Of a stretch of 64,000 nt of DNA, positions 55,688 through 62,904 are shown one piece after another (position 1 is the first letter of the stretch; every line of letters starts with the position of its first letter). A program made the position numbers and the translations under genes. The notes under the pieces were generated by a model. The model had not been told where the DNA came from. It saw only the letters and a list, made by a program, of their open reading frames with translations, and searched no databases. Location: the NCBI RefSeq assembly GCF_030848565.1, contig NZ_JAVDDV010000006.1:124001-188000 (forward strand), written 5' to 3'. This stretch comes from Natronolimnohabitans sp. A-GB9 (GTDB lineage Archaea > Halobacteriota > Halobacteria > Halobacteriales > Natrialbaceae).

Positions 55688-55773
55688 TCATACGGACTAC
55701 TGTACGTCGTTACCGGCGCAACCGCGACCCGGGCTGCGGTTGCGCCGGGAAATCGGTACAGCAATCCGTATCA
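55688..55773. repeat. Family A palindromic element overlapping a stop codon
   Basis: It ends AATCCGTATCA at 55773; the TCA is the complement of the UPF0201 stop. Its 39-nt core at 55710-55748 is identical to that at 1537-1575. Confidence 0.85.
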
Positions 55774-56184
55774 GCCCTCGACCGGCTGGCCGTCTTCGGT
55801 CGGCGGCGCGATGTGGTCGATATACTCCTCGACGGCGGGCTCCTCGACGCGGACGCGGACGCTGATCTCGCCGAGTTCGTCCGGTTCGCCGACCGAGAAG
55901 TTTATGCGGTCCTCGAAGGCCGCCTGCTTCTTGAGTGCAAAGGAGAACGTATCGCCCTCGCGGTTGGCGAAGAACTCGCCGCGGGCCGTATCGAGAATCT
56001 CCTGGCGGTGAAGCAACTCCGAGAAGTGATCCATCGAGTGGGTTTCGCCCCTGATCTCGCCGAACGACTCCTCGAGGTCGGCGTTGGGGAAGATGTTCGC
56101 GACGGCGTCGGCGACGCGGCTGGTGACCTCGGTGTCGTAGACCGGGGCCGTGATCTCGACGTCGACGCGGTAGATATCGGTCAT
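55771..56184 (-). CDS. UPF0201-family protein
   Basis: A 137-residue protein, DIYRVDVEITAPVYDTEVTS, with HRQEILDTARGEFFANREGD, the pattern of archaeal UPF0201, which has an RNA-binding fold of unknown role. It is downstream of the UPF0200 gene with a 4-bp gap. The stop lies in a family A element. Confidence 0.85.
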   Translation of the reverse strand: MTDIYRVDVEITAPVYDTEVTSRVADAVANIFPNADLEESFGEIRGETHSMDHFSELLHRQEILDTARGEFFANREGDTFSFALKKQAAFEDRINFSVGEPDELGEISVRVRVEEPAVEEYIDHIAPPTEDGQPVEG

Positions 56185-56188
56185 CGTG

Positions 56189-56797
56189 TTAGTTGGTGTT
56201 CGATCCGGACTGCGGTTTACGTTCCGATTCGACGTCGGTCGCTGTGACCTCCGTGCCCTGCCGGATGATCGCCTCGATGCGCTCGTGAAACGCCTCGAGC
56301 GTGTCGGTGTTCTCGACGACGACGTCGGCACGGGCCATCGCGTCGTCCATCCCGAAACCACGTTCGCGGGCGTCGCGGGCGGCGAGTCCTTCGCCACCCT
56401 CGTCCTTGCCGGCGTCGCGGCCGCGGTCGTCGATCCGCTCGGCTCTGACCTCGAATGGGGCTTCGATACTGACGAGCGTGAACGCCTCGCCGAATCGCTC
56501 TTCGAAGACGTCGACCTCGACGTCCGAGCGGATCCCGTCGACGAGTACCGTGTCGTGGTTCTCGAGACGGTCCTCGATCATCGGGAGCGAACGCTCCGCG
56601 ATGGCGGTTGGTCCGTTCTCGTCGCGCAACGCCTGGGCAACCTTGCCGTGATCTTTCGTCGGATCGAGTCCGCGGTCGGCCGTTTCCTGGCGGACGACGT
56701 CGCCCATCGTCACTACCGGGATTCCGTTCTCGCGTGCGACGGTCGCGGCCTCGCCCTTGCCGCTGCCGGGAAGTCCCACCGTTCCGATGACGTGCAT
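56189..56797 (-). CDS. UPF0200 nucleotide kinase-like protein
   Basis: A 202-residue P-loop protein: GTVGLPGSGKGEAATVA near residue 5 is Walker A and TVLVDGIRSDVEVDVFEE has the Walker B-like Asp. It resembles adenylate/dephospho-CoA kinases but the substrate is not known. UPF0200 and UPF0201 genes are neighbours in many archaea (family knowledge), so a joint role is likely. Confidence 0.85.
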   Translation of the reverse strand: MHVIGTVGLPGSGKGEAATVARENGIPVVTMGDVVRQETADRGLDPTKDHGKVAQALRDENGPTAIAERSLPMIEDRLENHDTVLVDGIRSDVEVDVFEERFGEAFTLVSIEAPFEVRAERIDDRGRDAGKDEGGEGLAARDARERGFGMDDAMARADVVVENTDTLEAFHERIEAIIRQGTEVTATDVESERKPQSGSNTN

Positions 56798-57160
56798 CGA
56801 AGGGACGTACCGGCGAGACGTGTATAAGCGCTGTGTTCGGCGCCGCGACGACCGGTATCGTTCGCCGATCGAAACGGTCCGGTTGCGGACAGTGAAACGT
56901 CTGTAGGATGGCTGTGTGTCCTCCAGCGGATCTGTCGATCGCCATCTGGGGCGTTTGTCGGCAGTGAAACCGAGCCGTGACGGGGTTAGCGGTCGTGTAG
57001 TCCTCGAGTCCGATCGATTGTGCGGATCACAACGGCGGGCGAGGTTGCAACTGTGTGCTCACCTCGAGTTAACCGCGACTAATCCATTCGAATCCGAACT
57101 AATCGTCAGAACGGACTGTCTCCATTATTTGTCGTTCCGTCCTCGCCTCGAGTGCACACT
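56798..57160. other. Intergenic region
   Basis: About 360 bp between the divergent UPF0200 gene and the acidic lipoprotein gene. The segment is less GC-rich near 57060-57130 and should include both promoters. Nothing else seen. Confidence 0.4.
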
Positions 57161-57574
57161 ATGACAGCACGAAAACTCGATCGGCGTCGATTCACGAAGG
57201 TCCTCGGTGTCGGTGCCGTTGCGGCAGTTGCCGGCTGTATGGACGACGACGAAGAGGACAACGGACTCGAAGACGACGAGGAGAACGGACTCGAAGACGA
57301 TGACGATGGAATGGATGACGAAGAGAACGGACTCGAGGACGATAACGACGAGATGGATGACGAAGAGAACGGACTCGAGGACGATAACGACGAGATGGAT
57401 GACGAAGAGAACGGACTCGAGGACGATGAGGAGAACGGTCTCGAAGACGATGGCGACGATGGTCTCGAGGACGATAACGACGACCTAGGCGACGATGACG
57501 ACGATGATCTCGAGGACGACGAGATGGAAGACGATGACGATGACGAAGACGACGATCTGATGGACGACCTCTAG
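57161..57574 (+). CDS. Acidic repeat lipoprotein
   Basis: A 137-residue protein with a Tat signal (LDRRRFTKVLGVGAV) and lipobox VAGC, followed only by Asp/Glu-rich repeats of the MDDEENGLEDDNDE type. The DNA has two perfect 42-bp copies (57311-57352, 57353-57394) and a 33-bp third. It is predicted to be anchored on the cell surface as a highly acidic tail. It may be a surface-charge or cation-binding protein; no family recognised. Confidence 0.68.
   Translation: MTARKLDRRRFTKVLGVGAVAAVAGCMDDDEEDNGLEDDEENGLEDDDDGMDDEENGLEDDNDEMDDEENGLEDDNDEMDDEENGLEDDEENGLEDDGDDGLEDDNDDLGDDDDDDLEDDEMEDDDDDEDDDLMDDL
57311..57427 (+). repeat. 42-bp coding tandem repeat
   Basis: Unit ATGGATGACGAAGAGAACGG and onward to GACGAG, in two perfect copies and a 33-bp partial third. 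Because 42 is a multiple of three, copy changes keep the frame. Confidence 0.85.
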
Positions 57575-57610
57575 GCGGTCGACATCGACGACGAATACCG
57601 ACCACCACCG

Positions 57611-57691
57611 ATAGTAGCTACTGCAACGAGTTACACACCGATCCAACGCCGTCCGGCGATCTGGTGTGCAGTGACGGTCAGTAGCTACTAT
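57611..57691. repeat. Family C palindrome
   Basis: Ends ATAGTAGCTACTG (57611-57623) and CAGTAGCTACTAT (57679-57691) are exact complements. Inside, CACACCGATC and GATCTGGTGTG make a second pair, around CAACGCCGTCCGGC. Related sequence is found in the origin (40866-40957). Confidence 0.75.
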
Positions 57692-57950
57692 ACCGTCAGG
57701 CCTCTCGTTTGCACGTTTCGTCGGACAGCTGAACAGTGATCGATCTCAAATCGGACTCCGTTCATCGTTTTCGTTCTCCATGTTTTGTTTCCTTCGCCTT
57801 GCTTGTCCTCGCTGTGTTGGCTGTGGCGATACTCGTACTCTCGATTTGGCTTCGATCACCTGCCGTTTGCGATATCGTGGTACCAATACCACGGGTTGCT
57901 GAAACGAAATCCACACCGCTTATACTGATCCATGGTGGATTCGTACTCGA

Positions 57951-58054
57951 GGGCACGTAGCTCAGTCTGGATTAGAGCGTCGGACTTCTATCCCCGTCGC
58001 GATTGCGGTGGGGGAAGACATCCGACGGTCGTGGGTTCAAATCCCATCGTGCCC
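57951..58054 (+). tRNA. tRNA-Arg(UCU) with an intron
   Basis: Acceptor GGGCACG pairs with CGTGCCC at 58048-58054. The D arm is GCTC...GAGC, the T loop TTCAAAT. The anticodon stem TCGGA/TCCGA surrounds CTTCTA then an insert. The insert is a canonical splice site: helix CTTC/GAAG, with 3-nt bulges TAT (57989-57991) and ACA (58018-58020), followed by CCCC/GGGG. Cutting in the usual places removes 57991-58019 (29 nt) and leaves loop CTTCTAA with anticodon UCU at 57987-57989. The 3' 20 or so bases are repeated downstream. Confidence 0.9.
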
Positions 58055-58162
58055 GTTGTCTGCGGACAACGTGAGCAGTAACGGCACCGCGGATTTGAAT
58101 TAGACCGAGGTTCTGCGCGAAGCGAAGGTCCTCGGGCGTAGTTCAAATCCCATCGTGCCCGT
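58035..58162 (+). other. Duplicated tRNA-Arg 3' end, att-like
   Basis: GTTCAAATCCCATCGTGCCC with GT after it is found at 58035-58056 (the end of the tRNA gene) and again at 58141-58162. The 84 bp between differ. A repeated tRNA 3' end is the mark left by a tyrosine-recombinase element that used the tRNA gene as its site. The rest of such an element is not present in this segment, so it would be a remnant. Confidence 0.65.
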
Positions 58163-58217
58163 GATTTTGCGACGAGCGGATGCGAGGAGCAAATCACGAA
58201 TAGAGATGGGTGTGAAC

Positions 58218-58266
58218 CCTGCCAGTCGCGCGACCGAGCATCGAATCGTGTTAGCCGGCAGTATCA
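58218..58266. repeat. Partial family B element
   Basis: GTTAGCCGGCAGTATCA and an upstream CGCGACCGAGCATCGAATC match the right end of the 15293 and 16976 copies. The left end is missing. Confidence 0.55.
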
Positions 58267-58270
58267 GTGA

Positions 58271-59359
58271 TCACGCCGTCGACGACCGAGCGCGACGCCG
58301 TTCGAGGTCGGCCTCGAGTTTCGTCGCGGCCTCGAGTCGCAGCCGTTTTGCTTCCCGCTTGGAGAGCCGCGCGTCGGGGAGCCGGTCTGCAAGCGGTTCG
58401 TACGCCGACGGCGTGAAGCCGAGTTCCTCGAGGTAGTCCTGCACGTGTGGGTCCCCGATTCCGTCATAGATCGCGGTGTCCGTAACCGTCTCGACGGTGT
58501 CGAAGTCCGGGAGGGACACGGTCCCGTCGTCACCGGGCGACCCGTCGTCCGCGATAGTAGTTCCGCGGGCGTCGGCGTGGGTGACGATCGAGCGAACCTC
58601 CGCGGCGAGTGTGAGGACCTGACTCGGGAGGGCGGCGTCTGGCGAGCGCCACTCGACGGTCGGCATCGCCTCGCGCAGTCGGACGGGCGTCCAGACCGCC
58701 TCGGCGGGAGTGAATTCGTCGTCGAAGGTGTCCGGATCGACGCCGCGCTGGAGTGCACGCTCCCGGAAGCCGTCATAGGCCGACTCGAGTCGCTGTTCCC
58801 ACTCGTCGACAGTGTCGACGTACGGCCAGAGCTGACCTTGTTCGGGGCAGGTCTCGTAACACGACCGTCGGTAGAGAAACGGCCGCGCACACTCGAGGAT
58901 GCGCTCGCCGCGGTAGTGGGCAGAACTGTTGACAAGCGAGAACGCAGGGTCGAGCGCAGTGAGGGTGTTCAGCTGGTCGACGACGTTCGACTGTTCGAAG
59001 TGGATGTGTGTTCCTGCACAGGCGCGGGCGTCGTCGAACGTCGGGCCGACGATCCGTCGCTGGAGGTCCGTGCTCCGCTTGTTCCGGTAGGGGAGCGCTG
59101 CGGGTGGGGCCGACAGCGGCGTCGCCAGCGGGACGAGTCGCTTGTCCCGCTCGCGGGCCGCGTCGACGGCCTGGTCGACGAGCGCGAGAAACTCCTCGCG
59201 AAGTTCGGCCATCGACGAACACGGGGTCGTTTTGAGTTCGAGCATCGGTTCGACGAACTCCGGATCGAACTGGTCGGAGACGTCGAGCAGTGTATCGGGG
59301 GAGACCAGGTCGCCGTCCGAATCGACGACCCAGTACTCCACTTCGAGGCTGGTTTTCAT
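58271..59359 (-). CDS. gshA: Glutamate-cysteine ligase-like protein
   Basis: A 362-residue protein, MKTSLEVEYWVVDSDGDLV, with EPMLELKTTPCSS, ACAGTHIHFEQSN and SSAHYRGERILECARPFLYR, the pattern of the haloarchaeal and YbdK-type glutamate-cysteine ligase family. In halophiles the family makes gamma-glutamylcysteine, the main thiol. The start at 59359 gives the usual N-terminal GxEVE-like motif. Its role as the thiol-synthesis enzyme is from the family. Confidence 0.85.
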   Translation of the reverse strand: MKTSLEVEYWVVDSDGDLVSPDTLLDVSDQFDPEFVEPMLELKTTPCSSMAELREEFLALVDQAVDAARERDKRLVPLATPLSAPPAALPYRNKRSTDLQRRIVGPTFDDARACAGTHIHFEQSNVVDQLNTLTALDPAFSLVNSSAHYRGERILECARPFLYRRSCYETCPEQGQLWPYVDTVDEWEQRLESAYDGFRERALQRGVDPDTFDDEFTPAEAVWTPVRLREAMPTVEWRSPDAALPSQVLTLAAEVRSIVTHADARGTTIADDGSPGDDGTVSLPDFDTVETVTDTAIYDGIGDPHVQDYLEELGFTPSAYEPLADRLPDARLSKREAKRLRLEAATKLEADLERRRARSSTA

Positions 59360-59757
59360 GGATGTCTCTCCGTTGAATCGAGCGGTGCGATCAGGAGCCC
59401 TCGAGAAAACTGTCACCGGGCTCCGAGTGCGATCGATTCGTGAGGGAACTGCCGGCGGCCGCGTCACGCTGGAAGGTGAACGTGCCGACGGTAGCCGGTC
59501 GCTCTCGTCCGTATTTCGGGTAGGAAGGTCCCACGTGAAGCCGTTGAGCCTGCGTACGCCGGGGACGGGTTTCTTGATAACGCGTCTGTGTCAGTTCGAC
59601 GTGGCATGTATCACGTGTTCGGCGGTCGGCTCGAGGCTGGTGTCGTCGGGAGAACGAGACGGCCTCTCGAGCGTCGACGACCGGTGACACGTGTGTTACG
59701 TGGTTGTACTGGGGTTGCTACCGTATTCATACGTCTGCGGTAACATTGTATAACTAC

Positions 59758-60381
59758 ATGAGTGACGAGACGACTGCAGACGGAGACGAGCGAAACGCAT
59801 CGGTCATCGTCGTCGGCGGCGGTCCCGCCGGCCTGAGCGCAGCGCTGTTTACCGCGAAAAACGGCCTCGAGACGACGGTGTTCGATACCGACAAGACCTG
59901 GATGCACAAGGCCCACCTGTTCAACTACCTCGGCATCGGTTCGGTCGGCGGCAGCGAGTTCATGGCGACGGCCCGCCAGCAGGTCGACGACTTCGGTGTC
60001 GACCGCCGACAGGGCGAACGAGTGACCGCCGTTTCCGTCGATGACGGGGACAGCGTCACCGTCGAGACCGAAGCCGATGCCTACGCGGCCGACTACGTCA
60101 TCCTCGCGACGGGTGCTAACCGCGATCTCGCCGACGAACTCGGCTGTGCGTTTACCGACGAGGACGTCGTCGACGTCGACGTCGACATGGAGACGAGCGT
60201 CGACGGCGTCTACGCGACGGGCGCGATGGTTCGTCCCGAGGAGTGGCAGGCCGCCATTGCGGTCGGCGACGGTGCCGCCGCAGCACTGAACATCATCTCG
60301 AACGAACAGGGCGAGTACTTCCACGACTTCGACGTGCCTGCCGACGCAGAGCGCGTTTTCGGCGAACTGGTCGCGGAGTAA
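59758..60381 (+). CDS. Short FAD oxidoreductase (thioredoxin-reductase-like)
   Basis: A 207-residue protein: IVVGGGPAGLSAALFTAKN near residue 16 is the FAD motif, YVILATGANRDLAD the ATG motif, and TSVDGVYATGAMVRP the final FAD-binding part. There is no CxxC redox pair and no second NADPH domain, so it is not a normal thioredoxin reductase. First gene of an operon with the VOC and esterase genes. The ATG at 59758 lies after a TATA-like GTATAACTA (about 59748). Confidence 0.78.
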   Translation: MSDETTADGDERNASVIVVGGGPAGLSAALFTAKNGLETTVFDTDKTWMHKAHLFNYLGIGSVGGSEFMATARQQVDDFGVDRRQGERVTAVSVDDGDSVTVETEADAYAADYVILATGANRDLADELGCAFTDEDVVDVDVDMETSVDGVYATGAMVRPEEWQAAIAVGDGAAAALNIISNEQGEYFHDFDVPADAERVFGELVAE

Positions 60382-60396
60382 CACAGGGTATCCACT

Positions 60397-61017
60397 ATGG
60401 CCGACGAACCACCGTCTCCCGTTACGTCCGAACTGCCCGACAGTCCCGTCCATACGACCGGCACCGACCACATCACGATCTGGGGGAGCAACGCAGAGGA
60501 CACCATCGAGTTCTATCGCGACCTCCTCGGGATGCCACTGGTGCTCCGCCAGCCGAATCTCGACGATCCCTCACAGACACATCTGTTCTTCGATACCGGT
60601 GACGGCCGTATCTTGACGTTCTTCGTCAGCGACGACCGGCCCTCCGCCCGCGGTCAACGCGCCGGCGTCGGCGCCGTCCACCATCTCTGTTTCAGCGTCG
60701 CTCCCGACGAGTACGAAGCGACGATGGAGGCCCTCGAGGAGGCGGGACATCGTTACAACGTCTTCGATCGTGGGATCTTCCACTCGATCTACACCCGAGA
60801 CAACAACGGCCTCGTGATCGAACTCTCGACGGACAAATACGAGATCCCCGACGACCGCCGCGGCGAGGTGCTGGCGACGGCCCAGGAACTGCGCGAAGCC
60901 GACGGCGCCGACTACGCCAAGGACGAACACCTCCGGGAGGCGATCGAGGCGGTGGGTCTCGAGGTCGTCGAACACGACCTCCCCGACGCCAGCGCCGGTG
61001 TCGGAGGCATCGAATGA
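60397..61017 (+). CDS. VOC/glyoxalase-family protein
   Basis: A 206-residue protein with TDHITIWGSNAEDTIEFYRD near residue 24 and a second half GVGAVHHLCFSVAPDEYEAT near residue 88. The metal ligands are His in each half and Glu in VIELS near 148. Similar to the MhqO-type ring-cleaving or quinone-related group. The start is 15 bp after the stop of the flavoprotein; the stop overlaps the esterase start (ATGA at 61014-61017). Confidence 0.85.
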   Translation: MADEPPSPVTSELPDSPVHTTGTDHITIWGSNAEDTIEFYRDLLGMPLVLRQPNLDDPSQTHLFFDTGDGRILTFFVSDDRPSARGQRAGVGAVHHLCFSVAPDEYEATMEALEEAGHRYNVFDRGIFHSIYTRDNNGLVIELSTDKYEIPDDRRGEVLATAQELREADGADYAKDEHLREAIEAVGLEVVEHDLPDASAGVGGIE

Positions 61018-61685
61018 CCGTCGCACCCGACGTCGATATCGACGGTCCCCACCAGGACCAGCCACTGGAGACCGGTGGGACCGACCTCGAGAGTGCGACC
61101 GCCGCGGTCGTGCTTACCCACGGGCGCGGCGCGAGCGCCCGGGGAATGCTCCAGTTGGCGGATGCCGTCCACTGCGAGGGTGTCGCCTTCCTCGCGCCGC
61201 AGGCGGCCAGCCGAACCTGGTACCCGAACTCCTTTCTCGCTCCGGTCGATCGAAATGAGCCCGGTCGCACCTCCGGCTTGCAGGCTATCGCGGACGCCAT
61301 CGAGCGAGCTAGCGACGCCGGTATACCCACCGAGCGTGTCATGCTGGTCGGCTTCTCGCAGGGTGCCTGCCTCGCCAGCGAGTTCGTCGGCCACAACCCG
61401 CGACGCTACGGTGGTCTCGCGGCCCTGAGTGGCGGACTCATCGGCGAGGAGATCGACCGCGACGAGTACACTGACGTCGAGGGCGATCTCGCGGAAACGC
61501 CCGTCTTCCTCGGCTGTAGCGACGTCGACCCCCACATTCCCGAGAAACGGGTCCACGAGACGGCTGCCGTTCTCGAGGCGCTGGGTGCCGACGTCACGAA
61601 ACGGCTCTACGAGGGGATGGGCCATGGCATCACCGAGGACGAACTCGAGGTCGTCGCTGCGATGGTCGCCGACCTCGTCGACTGA
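61014..61685 (+). CDS. Alpha/beta-hydrolase, phospholipase/carboxylesterase type
   Basis: A 223-residue protein: VVLTHGRGASARGMLQLAD is the oxyanion region, GFSQGACLAS near residue 107 holds the nucleophile serine, and GCSDVDPHIP and GMGHGITED give the Asp and His. Like the MhqD esterases. The stop TGA is the first triplet of a family A element. Confidence 0.88.
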   Translation: MTVAPDVDIDGPHQDQPLETGGTDLESATAAVVLTHGRGASARGMLQLADAVHCEGVAFLAPQAASRTWYPNSFLAPVDRNEPGRTSGLQAIADAIERASDAGIPTERVMLVGFSQGACLASEFVGHNPRRYGGLAALSGGLIGEEIDRDEYTDVEGDLAETPVFLGCSDVDPHIPEKRVHETAAVLEALGADVTKRLYEGMGHGITEDELEVVAAMVADLVD

Positions 61686-61722
61686 TACGGTTTACTGTAA
61701 GTCGTTACAGCAATCCGTATGA
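61683..61722. repeat. Short family A element without core
   Basis: TGATACGGTTTACTGTAAG, four bases, then TTACAGCAATCCGTATGA. Only the ends are kept, forming a plain 40-bp hairpin. The TGA is the esterase stop. Confidence 0.82.
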
Positions 61723-61813
61723 CTGGGCGATTCGGACTCGAACGTTTCACGACCGCTGACCAGTACGCTCGCGTGAACGACGACTTATGCCGTCCGCTCG
61801 CGTACCATCACCG

Positions 61814-62311
61814 ATGGCTTCCCACGACATCGACCGGCGGACGGTTCTCGCAGGCGTCGGTTCCACGCTGTCGGCCGTCGCCGTCGCCGGCTGTCTGGGC
61901 GGCGACGACGAGGATGGGGACGAACCCGTCGTCGACGCCGCCGAGAGCCTCGAGGGCGAGACCGATCCCGACGCCTGGCGCGACGTCGACGAGATCCGAT
62001 TCGACGGCCACGTCGGCGGCTGGGTCGGCGTCTATCCGCCCGCGATCGACCGCGTCGAGAATCCGACGCTCGTACTCGTCGACGGCCGGGAGTACGAACT
62101 GACCTGGGAGAACATGGATGGCGTCCACCACAACGTCGCGTTCTGGGACGACGACCGCGAGGTCGTCGACGAGTACTCGACCGATGGCAACGAGATCGTC
62201 GGCGAGACCGAGACGCTCGTGTTCGAGGCGACGCCCGAGATGGAGACCTACCGCTGTGAGTACCAACAGGAGAGACAGCGCGGCGACGTCATCGTTATCG
62301 ACGAATCGTGA
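61814..62311 (+). CDS. Cupredoxin-like Tat lipoprotein, incomplete copper site
   Basis: A 165-residue protein with a Tat/lipobox signal (DRRTVLAGVGS, VAGC). The cupredoxin pattern includes DGREYELTWENMDGVHHNVAFWD with a histidine, and YRCEYQQERQRGDVIVID with the usual cysteine. But the His and Met that normally follow the cysteine (C..H...M) are absent, so a normal type-1 copper centre is unlikely. It may be an electron-transfer relic or a structural variant. Exported and anchored. Confidence 0.8.
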   Translation: MASHDIDRRTVLAGVGSTLSAVAVAGCLGGDDEDGDEPVVDAAESLEGETDPDAWRDVDEIRFDGHVGGWVGVYPPAIDRVENPTLVLVDGREYELTWENMDGVHHNVAFWDDDREVVDEYSTDGNEIVGETETLVFEATPEMETYRCEYQQERQRGDVIVIDES

Positions 62312-62403
62312 GTGTAATCACACCGACAACCGGACGGATCAGTACCGAACGCTCTGCTGTCGGTCCGTTTGCGACTCGCTCGAGGCGGGACCCGTCGAAC
62401 CGC

Positions 62404-62820
62404 TTATCGGACGACGGTGACCGAGACGGGTGCCCGTCGGACGATCTGCTCGGCGACGCTGCCCAGCAGGACCCGCGAGACGCCCTTTCGACCGTGACTG
62501 CCGACGATGATGTGATCGATGTCGTGCTCCTGGGCGTAGGAGACGACCTCGCGTGCGGGGTTCCCGGCGGCAACCTCCATCCGGAAGTCGACGTCGGTCG
62601 TGTCGACGAGCTCCGAGAGGTCCTCGCGTAGTTCTGCCGCGGCCGTCTCCCGCCGTTCGCCGAGCAGGTCCTGGATGGCCTTGATGCTCGCACCCGTATA
62701 CCCATCCGCGAACTCGACGACGCGCAACAGTACGATTTCCTCGTCGCTGTACTCGTCGAACGCGCGTTTCACTGCCTTCTGTGCCGGTTCCGAACCGTCG
62801 TACGCGACGAGGACTGTCAT
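62404..62820 (-). CDS. Universal stress protein UspA-family
   Basis: A 138-residue protein, MTVLVAYDGSEPAQKAVKRA, with IIVGSHGRKGVSRVLLGSVA giving the ATP-binding GxxGxxxxxxxxxG(S/T). It binds ATP and helps stress survival. The start at 62820 gives the standard MTVLVAYDGS opening. No operon partner. Confidence 0.92.
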   Translation of the reverse strand: MTVLVAYDGSEPAQKAVKRAFDEYSDEEIVLLRVVEFADGYTGASIKAIQDLLGERRETAAAELREDLSELVDTTDVDFRMEVAAGNPAREVVSYAQEHDIDHIIVGSHGRKGVSRVLLGSVAEQIVRRAPVSVTVVR

Positions 62821-62904
62821 AGTCGTTACTACCGCGTCCCGTGACATAAACCCGACCGCTCCTCCCGGCGGTCGGGAGTTTGCCGCCCGTCGTCCGCCGG
62901 CAGG

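Noticed and set aside
57736-57960. A 74-residue hydrophobic frame
   Set aside because: It runs into the tRNA-Arg gene and lacks a TATA box at the right distance; likely chance.
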